Of a stretch of DNA of 64,000 bases, positions 54,408-61,710 are shown one piece after another. The notes beneath the pieces were generated by a model. It had not been told where the DNA came from. It was given only the letters and a program-made list of their open reading frames with translations, and made no database searches. Origin of the DNA: Gaetbulibacter sp. 4G1 (GTDB lineage Bacteria > Bacteroidota > Bacteroidia > Flavobacteriales > Flavobacteriaceae); NCBI RefSeq assembly GCF_002741945.1, contig NZ_MDVN01000020.1, positions 248,001 through 312,000 on the forward strand, given 5' to 3'. Each line of letters begins with the position of its first letter. Positions within the stretch are counted from its first letter, which is position 1. The position numbers and the translations under genes are program-made.

Positions 54408-55502
54408 ATGATAGTTCAAGACGTCATAAATCATTTAGAAACATTAGCACCTTTGGTTTACGCCGAAGATTTTGATAATGTAGGCCTCTTAGTAGGCAAC
54501 AATAAGGCAAAAATAACTGGTGTTCTTGTCACTTTAGATACTCTTGAAGCTGTTGTAGACGAAGCTATTGAGAAAAATTGCAATCTCATTGTGAGCTTCC
54601 ATCCTATTATTTTTAAAGGTTTAAAAAAACTTACAGGTAAAAATTATGTAGAGCGAGTTGTTTTAAAAGCTATTAAGCATGACATAGCTATTTACGCAAT
54701 ACATACTGCTTTAGACAATGCTTTACAAGGTGTAAACGATATGATTTGTAATCAGCTAGAATTAGTCAATAAACAAATTTTAATTCCGCAAAGCGAAACC
54801 ATAAAAAAACTAACTACCTATGTACCAAAAGATGAAGCAGAACAATTAAGAACGGCTTTATTTAATGTAGGTGCAGGTAATATTGGTAATTATAACGATT
54901 GTAGTTTTAATGTTGAAGGGCTAGGAACTTATAAGGGTAACGAAAACTCAAGCCCAAGCATTGGTGAAAAAGGAATTTTACATACCGAAGAGGAAACTAA
55001 AATTACTGTTACTTATACTAAACATTTAGAATCGATAATACTCAAAACACTTTTTAAAACACATAGCTATGAAGAGGTAGCCTATGAAGTAACCACTTTA
55101 GAAAATAAAAACCAAAACATTGGTATGGGCATGATTGGTGAATTTGAAAAGCCAATGGAAGCCTTAAGTTTTTTAAATTATGTAAAAACAAAAATGAATA
55201 CTGAGTGCATTAGGCATTCTGCAGTAACGAGTAAGCCAATAAAAAGAGTAGCGGTTTTAGGAGGCTCAGGTAGTTTTGCTATTCAAGCTGCTAAAGCATC
55301 TGGTGCTGATGCATTTATAACTGCTGATTTAAAATATCATGATTTTTTTACAGCTGAAAACAACATACTTTTAGCAGATATTGGACATTATGAAAGCGAA
55401 CAGTTCACAAAAAACCTTTTAGTAGCATATCTTACAAAAAAAATTACTAATTTTGCAGTCGTTTTATCAAACACAAATACCAATCCTGTTAAGTATTTTT
55501 AA
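54408..55502 (+). CDS. Nif3-like dinuclear metal centre hexameric protein
   Basis: 364-residue Nif3/YqfO-type protein. The long form is present: N-terminal and C-terminal Nif3 halves with metal ligands (VSFHPIIFKG, YAIHTALDNA, and ADLKYHDFF, ADIGHYESE) around an inserted PII/CutA-like domain (about 125-235, TTYVPKDEAEQLRTALFNVGAGNIGNY). It is a hexameric toroid with two metals per subunit, related to GTP cyclohydrolase IB-like proteins; substrate is unknown. The zinc-ribbon-like gene follows after three bases, a common pairing. Confidence 0.9.
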   Translation: MIVQDVINHLETLAPLVYAEDFDNVGLLVGNNKAKITGVLVTLDTLEAVVDEAIEKNCNLIVSFHPIIFKGLKKLTGKNYVERVVLKAIKHDIAIYAIHTALDNALQGVNDMICNQLELVNKQILIPQSETIKKLTTYVPKDEAEQLRTALFNVGAGNIGNYNDCSFNVEGLGTYKGNENSSPSIGEKGILHTEEETKITVTYTKHLESIILKTLFKTHSYEEVAYEVTTLENKNQNIGMGMIGEFEKPMEALSFLNYVKTKMNTECIRHSAVTSKPIKRVAVLGGSGSFAIQAAKASGADAFITADLKYHDFFTAENNILLADIGHYESEQFTKNLLVAYLTKKITNFAVVLSNTNTNPVKYF

Positions 55503-55505
55503 AGT

Positions 55506-56285
55506 ATGGCTAAAAAGAAAGAAGTAACTGTAGAAGAGCGCTTAAGAGCTTTATACGATTTACAACTCATCGATTCTCGTATAGATGAAATAAGAAATGT
55601 TCGTGGAGAACTTCCATTAGAAGTTCGTGATTTAGAAGATGAAGTTGCTGGACTAAACATTAGGTTAGAAAAACTTGTAGCAAATTTAGAAGTAATAGAT
55701 AACGATATTACTTCAAAGAAAAATCTTATTGAAGAAGCTAAAGCTTTAATAAAGAAGTATAGCGAACAGCAAAAAAATGTTAGAAATAACAGAGAGTTTA
55801 ATTCTCTTACTAAAGAAGTTGAGTTTCAAGAATTAGAAATTGAATTAGCTGAAAAGCATATTAAAGAATTTAAAGTTCAAATAGAGCAGAAAAAAGAAGT
55901 TATTTCTGAAACTAAAGATCGTATAAAAGAACGCGATAATCACTTAAAACACAAAAAGAGTGAATTAGATGCAATTTTAGCCGAGACTGAAAAAGAAGAG
56001 GAGGCTTTAATTAAAAAATCTGAAGATTATAAAACTCAGATTGAAGAGCGTTTAGTTGCTGCTTATGCAAGAATTCGTAAAAACGTAAAGAATGGATTAG
56101 CTGTAGTGGCTATTGAAAGAGGTGCTTCTGGAGGATCTTTTTTCACTATCCCACCACAAGTTCAAGTAGAAATTGCATCACGCAAAAAAGTAATTACTGA
56201 TGAGCATAGTGGTCGTATATTAGTAGATGCTGCATTAGCTGAAGAGCAAAAAACAAAAATGGAAAAAATGTTTGCTAAACTTTAA
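55506..56285 (+). CDS. Coiled-coil protein of the C4 zinc-ribbon (DUF164/CdsZ) family lacking its cysteines
   Basis: 259-residue protein. Residues about 20-180 form a long antiparallel coiled coil (RDLEDEVAGLNIRLEKLVANLEVIDNDI onwards). The C-terminal part is the degenerate zinc ribbon: AIERGASGGSFFTIPPQVQVEI and DEHSGRILVDAAL, where the family normally has CxGC and CxxCGRIL. No cysteine is left in the protein, so it cannot bind zinc there. Family function is poorly known (nucleic-acid or ribosome-related suggestions). It is paired with the Nif3-like gene. Confidence 0.82.
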   Translation: MAKKKEVTVEERLRALYDLQLIDSRIDEIRNVRGELPLEVRDLEDEVAGLNIRLEKLVANLEVIDNDITSKKNLIEEAKALIKKYSEQQKNVRNNREFNSLTKEVEFQELEIELAEKHIKEFKVQIEQKKEVISETKDRIKERDNHLKHKKSELDAILAETEKEEEALIKKSEDYKTQIEERLVAAYARIRKNVKNGLAVVAIERGASGGSFFTIPPQVQVEIASRKKVITDEHSGRILVDAALAEEQKTKMEKMFAKL

Positions 56286-56312
56286 TCCGTTTTAAAAACA
56301 CATATTTAAAGA

Positions 56313-56336
56313 GCCTTCAAAATTGAAGGCTTTTTT
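56313..56336 (+). terminator. Intrinsic terminator after the zinc-ribbon-like gene
   Basis: Hairpin GCCTTC-aaaatt-GAAGGC (56313-56330) with T6 behind it. Confidence 0.85.
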
Positions 56337-56416
56337 ATTTAATAAAGTTTACATAACTTAATGTTAAGGTTTTTTAATTAAATCCGACTTTTAAAAGAAA
56401 CTCTTATTTTATGAAA

Positions 56417-56462
56417 CTTCCATGACGAGATTTTGATTCCCAAGGGAATAATTATATGGAAG
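56417..56462 (+). promoter_or_regulatory. Nested inverted repeat upstream of msrA
   Basis: Outer arms CTTCCAT (56417-56423) and ATGGAAG (56456-56462) enclose an inner hairpin ATTCCC-AA-GGGAAT (56436-56449). It could be a leader structure of msrA or an operator; nothing else is recognisable between 56337 and 56499. Confidence 0.35.
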
Positions 56463-56499
56463 CTACATGTAACAAATAAAAGACAATAAATATAAACTC

Positions 56500-57159
56500 A
56501 TGAAATCTTTTTTATCAACATTACTAATTACATTATTATTTAGTTGTCAAAACACAGCACAGGTTAACAAAAAACAACAGGAAGTAATTAATGCCGAACC
56601 AGTAGCTGTTAAAATTAAAAATGGAAAAGCACGTGCCTATTTTGCAAGCGGCTGTTTTTGGTGCGTTGAAGCTATTTATGAAAGTGTAAAAGGTGTTGAA
56701 GAATCTATTTCAGGATATTCTGGAGGGCATACAAAAAACCCAACTTACGGTTCAAGTAACACAGGAAGAACAGGGCATGCCGAAGCTGTAGAAATTATTT
56801 ACGACCCTAAAGTTGTTAGTTTTGAAACTTTGGTTGATGTGTATTTCGCATCCCAAAATGTTACCCAAGTTAACGGACAAGGTAACGATAGAGGCTCGCA
56901 ATACCGTTCTATTATTTTTTATCAGAATGAGGAACAAAAACAAATAATTCTTAAAAAGAAAGAAGCTTTAGCAAAAAAACTAAACGTTAAAATAGCTGCA
57001 GAAGTTTACCCTTTTCAAAAATTTTGGATAGCCGAAGATTATCATCAAGATTATGAAAGGTTAAATCCAAATCATCCTTACATTCAAAATGTTTCCATAC
57101 CAAGGTTAAATAGATTTAAAGCTAAATTTCCAAAAGCATTATTGAAAGACAATCATTAA
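56500..57159 (+). CDS. msrA: Peptide-methionine (S)-S-oxide reductase, lipoprotein form
   Basis: 219-residue enzyme that repairs S-methionine sulfoxide in proteins. The N-terminus is a lipoprotein signal (LLFSC, lipid Cys16), placing it outside the cytoplasm, where envelope proteins are repaired. Catalytic Cys52 lies in GCFWC, with GYSGGHTKNPTYGS, GHAEAVEI and EDYHQDYERLNPNHPY as further family motifs. Another cysteine, Cys55, may be resolving. Unit C is inserted behind its 3' end. Confidence 0.92.
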   Translation: MKSFLSTLLITLLFSCQNTAQVNKKQQEVINAEPVAVKIKNGKARAYFASGCFWCVEAIYESVKGVEESISGYSGGHTKNPTYGSSNTGRTGHAEAVEIIYDPKVVSFETLVDVYFASQNVTQVNGQGNDRGSQYRSIIFYQNEEQKQIILKKKEALAKKLNVKIAAEVYPFQKFWIAEDYHQDYERLNPNHPYIQNVSIPRLNRFKAKFPKALLKDNH

Positions 57160-57193
57160 GCTTTTCTTTAAATTCGTAAGTATATATTCAAGC

Positions 57194-57302
57194 TTGACTT
57201 AGTAAAAAAATTCAGCTACCTTCGTTTAACGTCGGATATAAGTCACATGTGCTGAATTTATTTCAGTATTAAAACGACATATATCCGTAAAAAACATTAG
57301 CG
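57194..57302 (+). promoter_or_regulatory. Left end of unit C: promoter, hairpin with extra stem, and tag
   Basis: TTGAC (57194-57198), 18-base spacer, TACCTTCG (57217-57224), TTCGTTTAACG (57221-57231). Hairpin arms CGGATATAAGTC (57233-57244) and GACATATATCCG (57276-57287) pair at 11 of 12. Compared with unit B the loop is about 23 bases longer and contains its own stem CTGAA-TTTAT-TTCAG. AAAAAACA then TTAGCG end it. Confidence 0.7.
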
Positions 57303-57320
57303 AAAATTTGAAAATAATCA

Positions 57321-58418
57321 TTGGACAGTACTTATAACATAATCTCATTAATTTATACACTAGGATTTGTTCAAGGTGTTGTACTCGGAATTTTATTAAT
57401 AATACTTAATCGAAAGAGAGACATTTCTACTATATTTTTAGGCATTTTTGTATTAGCATATGCTCTAGAATTATTACTACCTATAATCAAATATTCAAAT
57501 ATAATTAGTAACTACCCTCAACTTCAGCTTTTTCCATTTGATTTTCGTTACCTTACATTTCCTCTTTTCTATATATATGTACAAAAGATATCAATTCTAC
57601 CAAAAACAAAAAATATCTATTACATCCTAATACCAGGAGCTATAGCATTAATTATTAATACAATTATATTCTTTCAAGACATAGACACAAAAGAAATCAT
57701 AAGAAATTCTATTTGGTTTCAAACTTTTGATTTTATAGGCCTTATGTTTTCTCTTTTTATAGGAATTATAACATATTTATTTATAAAGAAGCATTCTACT
57801 GAATCAAAAAATCAATATGTATTTACTCAGAATAAAGAATTACTCTGGGCAAAACAATTCCTTTTAATAGGAATCACCTATACAATAATAGCTTTTAGTC
57901 TTAATATAGATGATTTTTATTTTAATTTATCAACGAGTATAATCAATGTTGGTCTACTATATTGGATTTCGATACATGGAGTACGTCAAAGGAATGTCCA
58001 AACTTTAATTGAAGTGTCTAATACAAATATTAAAAACACGAATAAAAGAAGTAATATTCAAGTAAAACAAAATAAGGAAGTAGATATAGAGTTGTTTAAA
58101 AAAATAGAGGAGTACATTATATCAGAAAAAATTTATACTAAAACGAATTTAACTATTATTGATGTTTCAACAAGTGTTAATGAGCATCCCAAACGGGTTT
58201 CACATGTTATAAATTCTATTTCAAATAAAAATTTTAAATCCTATATTAATAGTTTTAAAATAAATGATGCCAAAAAGCTATTAAGAGATAATGACTCTCA
58301 CAACTTGAGTATTGAAGGTATTGGTATTGAAGTTGGTTTTCAAAGTAAAAGTGTATTTTATGATGCTTTTAAAAAGGAAACTGGCATTACTCCTTCTAGT
58401 TATAAAAACCAAAATTAA
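57321..58418 (+). CDS. AraC-type regulator with seven-helix membrane domain
   Basis: 365-residue protein. Residues 1 to about 225 are membrane segments (about seven), an arrangement seen in membrane-bound AraC regulators of Bacteroidota. The C-terminal 110 residues form the AraC DNA-binding domain (LTIIDVSTSVNEHPKRVSHVIN, IEGIGIEVGFQSKSVFYDAFKKETGITPSSYK). The start is TTG at 57321; the frame is closed at 57315. It probably responds to a membrane or external signal. It is cargo of unit C and may control the lipoprotein gene behind it (inference). Confidence 0.85.
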   Translation: MDSTYNIISLIYTLGFVQGVVLGILLIILNRKRDISTIFLGIFVLAYALELLLPIIKYSNIISNYPQLQLFPFDFRYLTFPLFYIYVQKISILPKTKNIYYILIPGAIALIINTIIFFQDIDTKEIIRNSIWFQTFDFIGLMFSLFIGIITYLFIKKHSTESKNQYVFTQNKELLWAKQFLLIGITYTIIAFSLNIDDFYFNLSTSIINVGLLYWISIHGVRQRNVQTLIEVSNTNIKNTNKRSNIQVKQNKEVDIELFKKIEEYIISEKIYTKTNLTIIDVSTSVNEHPKRVSHVINSISNKNFKSYINSFKINDAKKLLRDNDSHNLSIEGIGIEVGFQSKSVFYDAFKKETGITPSSYKNQN

Positions 58419-58507
58419 TACTTTGCGGTACTATATCAATTCTTAATTTAAAATTGATAGTTGGTTCGGAAATCGGATTTTCGAACTTAATATACCTCTA
58501 TTTTTGA

Positions 58508-58535
58508 TTGTTTATAGTTATTCTACGCACCTTTG
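58508..58535 (+). promoter_or_regulatory. Promoter of the unit C lipoprotein gene
   Basis: TTG (58508-58510), 17-base gap, and CACCTTTG (58528-58535, one mismatch to TAnnTTTG). ATG candidates lie at 58562 and 58580. A hairpin (TTCGGAAATC with its near complement, about 58468-58489) lies upstream and may end the AraC transcript. Confidence 0.4.
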
Positions 58536-58561
58536 CAAAAATTTAAAATTTACAAAAATCA

Positions 58562-59314
58562 ATGAAAATTAGAAGATCAATGAAAATTAGAAGTTTATTT
58601 AAAATAACATTATTATGTTTTTTTACAATAGTTACAAGTTGTTCTAGTGATGACGATAACCCAACACTAGATGATAGAAGTTTTACTACAGATGCTACAA
58701 CAGATTTTTTTATAAATAGTGACGGAACTGTAAATATAACAGTGACTGGCGAATTTACAGATTCTGGTATTGCAGGAAATGTAACAAGTCGTGGTTTTGT
58801 TTATGGAACGACATCTAACCCAGAAGTAAGCAATAGCAATACCGTATCAGCATCAGGTGCAAATCCTGTACATGCAACATTTGATGGCTTAGACGCAGGG
58901 CAAACTATTTTTATCCGAGGTTTTTTTGAAATGAGTGATGGTACTTATTTCTATGGAAATGAAATTCAGACTACTACAAATGTAGATGCAAGTGACACAC
59001 GTTCTATCACAATAGTAATGAAGCCAGAATTAGTTCTTGAAAATTTCGAAGGTATTTCACCTGAATTGGAAGTTACAGCCTTAGAAAAAGAAGCACCAAT
59101 AGAAATAGGGTTTGAATATAGCATAAATAATGACTTTTCTAATAGTTCAATTGCTTTAGCCGATGTAACTGGAAATGTTTTCATTACTACTTACGATAAA
59201 TTTATTGAAGGTTTAATGTCAAGTACTGTTTATTACTTTAGACCCTATGCAAAATATGCTGATGGTACTATAACTAATGGTGGTAATAGTACAGAATCAT
59301 TTACCACACAATAG
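58562..59314 (+). CDS. Fibronectin-like domain lipoprotein of unknown function
   Basis: 250-residue lipoprotein. The signal ends VTSC followed by SSDDDN, the acidic pattern linked with surface export in Bacteroidota. Two beta-sandwich repeats resemble fibronectin type III-like domains of this phylum (TSRGFVYGTTSNP, then DGLDAGQTIFIRGFFEMSDGTYFYGN, and STVYYFRPYAKYADGT). The first 18 bases are duplicated: ATGAAAATTAGAAG occurs at 58562 and 58580, so either ATG may start; from 58580 the protein has 244 residues. It is the second cargo gene of unit C. Confidence 0.72.
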   Translation: MKIRRSMKIRSLFKITLLCFFTIVTSCSSDDDNPTLDDRSFTTDATTDFFINSDGTVNITVTGEFTDSGIAGNVTSRGFVYGTTSNPEVSNSNTVSASGANPVHATFDGLDAGQTIFIRGFFEMSDGTYFYGNEIQTTTNVDASDTRSITIVMKPELVLENFEGISPELEVTALEKEAPIEIGFEYSINNDFSNSSIALADVTGNVFITTYDKFIEGLMSSTVYYFRPYAKYADGTITNGGNSTESFTTQ

Positions 59315-59340
59315 GTTTTTATATATTAAAAAACAGCTAA

Positions 59341-59373
59341 AAAAGCGCAATCCTAAAAGAATCGCGCTTTTTT
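59341..59373 (+). terminator. Intrinsic terminator after the unit C lipoprotein gene
   Basis: Stem AAAAGCGC / GCGCTTTT, with an inner ATCCT...GAATC loop, followed by TT. It ends the cargo transcript before the right end of unit C. Confidence 0.75.
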
Positions 59374-59420
59374 ATAGCATATTTTTTTCGACTCGATTAA
59401 TTAAGTTATAAGCTAAAACG

Positions 59421-59501
59421 TTTGCTAACAATGGCTATAAGTACTTGCAAATTAACCGTTAAATCACGTAACTAATCATACACAGAGGCGTTAAACGAAC
59501 C
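59421..59501 (+). repeat. Right end of unit C, attC-like folded site
   Basis: GCTAAC box (59424-59429) and GTTAAAC box (59490-59496). The arm after GCTAAC (CTATAAGTACTTGC) pairs at about two thirds of positions with the arm before GTTAAAC, with the same six-base bulge as in unit B. TAACTAATCATACACA before the last box is almost identical to unit B. The methyltransferase stop lies 22 bases on. Confidence 0.6.
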
Positions 59502-59523
59502 TTTCCAAAAAATTATGTTAATG

Positions 59524-60324
59524 CTACAACTTCGTAGCCTTCAACTCAAAAATTAAAGGATATAATCTATCTTTTGTAACATACATACCTGATTCATTTT
59601 TTATTAAATCTGCTAATACATCATACGGGCTTTCGTCGTGTTCATTTAAGTAATCTATATGCAACCCCGCCTCGGTTAAAGCAGTAATAACTTCTCCCAG
59701 TCCATGGTTCCAACCATATTCTTTACTAATCATTTTTGAGTTATTATTGGCATAAGTGCCTTCATACTCTTCATATATAACATCCTCTTGCATGTACCCG
59801 TATTTCATAACAGGCTTATCTTCTAAATAATCAAACATCCAAACTATAGGATGAAATTCTACCATGTAAAACGTTCCGCCTTTATTAAGTCTTTCAGCAA
59901 TCATTTTTCCCCAAGGCCTTAAATTAGGCAACCAACCTATAACACCGTAACTTGTAAAAACAACATCAAAAGTTTCCTTTATAAAATCAGAAGTATCCAA
60001 AACATTACAACACATAAAGTTTGCATCTAGCTTAAGCTCTTCATTTAATTGCTTAGCAAGTTTTATTCCTTCATCACTTAAATCAACTCCTGTACATTTT
60101 GCACCTAATCTGCTCCAACTTAATGTGTCTTGACCAAAATGGCATTGTAAATGCAATAAAGATTTACCATTTACATCACCTAAAGCTTTCAATTCATATG
60201 GCATTAAAGACGTCTTTCCTTTTTTAAAATCATCTAAATGGTACATTTCACTTTTGGCATGTACTTTTACTTTTTCGTTCCAAGTATTTTTATTGGTTTT
60301 AAAATAATCTTTATTGGTTGTCAT
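59524..60324 (-). CDS. Class I SAM-dependent methyltransferase
   Basis: 266-residue cytosolic methyltransferase. The start is set at ATG 60324; a TTG two codons earlier is possible. The SAM motif is LLHLQCHFGQDTLSWSRLG (motif I), TGVDLSDEGIKLAKQL (motif II acidic), FDVVFTSYGVIGWLPNLRPWG and GGTFYMVEFHP. It is close to a group of small-molecule methyltransferases; acceptor unknown. It is divergent from the DUF6503 lipoprotein gene, 32 bases apart. Confidence 0.85.
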   Translation of the reverse strand: MTTNKDYFKTNKNTWNEKVKVHAKSEMYHLDDFKKGKTSLMPYELKALGDVNGKSLLHLQCHFGQDTLSWSRLGAKCTGVDLSDEGIKLAKQLNEELKLDANFMCCNVLDTSDFIKETFDVVFTSYGVIGWLPNLRPWGKMIAERLNKGGTFYMVEFHPIVWMFDYLEDKPVMKYGYMQEDVIYEEYEGTYANNNSKMISKEYGWNHGLGEVITALTEAGLHIDYLNEHDESPYDVLADLIKNESGMYVTKDRLYPLIFELKATKL

Positions 60325-60356
60325 TTTCAAATTATATCTTTACAAAAATCTAAATT

Positions 60357-61025
60357 ATGAAAAAATTAATCGCCATTATAGGCATAATAAGTCTTTGTTA
60401 TTCCTGCAATCAAAAAAAAGAAAAAACACAAATCGAAGCTCCTGTATCTGTAGCACAAAAAATTGCTAATGCGCATGGTTTTGAAAATTGGAAAAATGTT
60501 GCTGAAATACAGTTTACTTTTAATGTAGATAGAGATAGTAGCCATTTTGAGCGCACTTGGTTTTGGAAGCCAGCACAAGATTTAGTAGTAATGAAATCTA
60601 AAGACGAAACGGTTAAGTATAATAGAGCATCAATTGACAGTTTAAGTTTAAAAGCAGATCAAGGCTTTATAAACGATAAATTTTGGTTGCTTGTTCCGTT
60701 TCAGTTGGTTTGGGATGATGGTGCAACCATTTCTGATCCTATAAAAGAAAAAGCACCTGTAAGTAACGTAGAGATGAATAAAATTACGCTTACCTATTCA
60801 AACGATGGCGGATATACTCCTGGTGATGCTTATGATATTTATTTTGATGAGAACTATTTAATTAAAGAATGGATTTTTAGAAAAGGAAATCAAAAGGAAC
60901 CATCAATGATTACAACTTTTGAAAACTATCAAGAGTTTAATGGTATAAAAATAGCTTTGGAGCATAAAAAGCAGCCTGAGAACTGGAATCTTAATTTTAC
61001 AAATGTAAAAGTGATCTTAAAATAA
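60357..61025 (+). CDS. DUF6503-type lipoprotein
   Basis: 222-residue exported lipoprotein (signal ends LCYSC, lipid Cys17). VAQKIANAHGFENWKNVAEIQFTF opens the domain, followed by beta-rich stretches (RTWFWKPAQDLVVMKS, KITLTYSNDGGYTPGDAYDIYFDENYLIKEW). I recognise the pattern as DUF6503 from flavobacteria, reminiscent of LolA/LolB-like lipid-binding sheets, but function is unknown. It is divergent from the methyltransferase. Confidence 0.7.
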   Translation: MKKLIAIIGIISLCYSCNQKKEKTQIEAPVSVAQKIANAHGFENWKNVAEIQFTFNVDRDSSHFERTWFWKPAQDLVVMKSKDETVKYNRASIDSLSLKADQGFINDKFWLLVPFQLVWDDGATISDPIKEKAPVSNVEMNKITLTYSNDGGYTPGDAYDIYFDENYLIKEWIFRKGNQKEPSMITTFENYQEFNGIKIALEHKKQPENWNLNFTNVKVILK

Positions 61026-61119
61026 TTTTTGTCTTTTCTGTAATTTAAACATCTAGCTTACGACAAAGTTCGTATATAAAGTATAAATAGTTTTTTCCGC
61101 ATTTGCGCCTATATATATG

Positions 61120-61157
61120 AAAAGCGCTTCAATCAATGGTTGAAGCGCTTTTCCCTT
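61120..61157. terminator. Bidirectional terminator between the DUF6503 and Fe-S genes
   Basis: Stem AAAAGCGCTTCAA and its perfect complement (61120-61132, 61140-61152) with a 7-base loop, between convergent genes. Confidence 0.85.
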
Positions 61158-61173
61158 TTTAAACAGAGTTATT

Positions 61174-61593
61174 TTAACCTTTAAAATCTTCTTTTACATG
61201 CGCTCCATCACAAAATGGTTTATTGTTTGATGCACCACATCTGCAAAAAGCAGTTGTTTTATTTTTAGTCTCAGACGAACCATCTTTATGAGTAACCTTA
61301 AGCGTTCCGTAAACCAATAAAGGGCCATTTTCTAAAACCTCAACTTTTGTTTCTAAGGTTTCAGACGACTCATCTCCTTCAGCATTCATGTAAAATCTTA
61401 AAGCTCCTGAAGGACATGCTTTTACTTGGTTTATAATAGTTTCAGTGTCTGCACCATCAATTTTAACCCAAGGTCTATCTCTAGGTTGAAATACTTCGGG
61501 TAAGCCTTTGGCACAAATAGCAGAATGAATACATTTTTCGGCTTCCCAAACTACTGTAGTTTCTCCATTCGAATATTCTTTTATCTTTCCCAT
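61174..61593 (-). CDS. Fe-S protein: divergent 4Fe-4S mono-cluster domain fused to CDGSH zinc-finger-type domain
   Basis: 139-residue cytosolic protein. The N-terminal half matches the Fer4_19 (DUF1271) mono-cluster domain with Cys21, Cys27 and Cys60 (EKCIHSAICAKGLPEVF and VKACPSGALRF). The C-terminal half is a CDGSH 2Fe-2S domain with Cys117, Cys119, Cys128 and His132 (CRCGASNNKPFCDGAH), the usual three-Cys-one-His set. It is a probable redox or cluster-transfer protein. It is divergent from kynU. Confidence 0.88.
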   Translation of the reverse strand: MGKIKEYSNGETTVVWEAEKCIHSAICAKGLPEVFQPRDRPWVKIDGADTETIINQVKACPSGALRFYMNAEGDESSETLETKVEVLENGPLLVYGTLKVTHKDGSSETKNKTTAFCRCGASNNKPFCDGAHVKEDFKG

Positions 61594-61678
61594 ATCTTAA
61601 AGTTTTTACTAAATATACAAAAAAGAATATTCTTTAATTTAGTATAATTTATCAGTTCCTTTCTAACTTTATAATTCT

Positions 61679-61686
61679 TATTTTTG
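61679..61686 (+). promoter_or_regulatory. -7 box of the kynU-kmo operon
   Basis: TATTTTTG fits TAnnTTTG, 25 bases before the TTG start. Confidence 0.5.
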
Positions 61687-61710
61687 TTAGAAACCTAAAT
61701 ACAATTCACT

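Larger units (their letters stand above)
57194..59501 (+). mobile_element. Accessory unit C: cassette-like unit carrying a membrane AraC regulator and a lipoprotein
   Basis: Left end (57194-57296), tag TTAGCG (57297-57302), two genes, antitag TTTGCTAAC (59421-59429), and right end closing with CGTTAAACGAACC (59489-59501). TTAGC pairs exactly with GCTAA; over 14 bases 10 pair. The left end is nearly identical to that of unit B over the promoter and TTCGTTTAACGTCGGATATA. It sits between convergent msrA and the methyltransferase gene. The second gene has its own promoter. The integron-like reading is inference. Confidence 0.6.
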
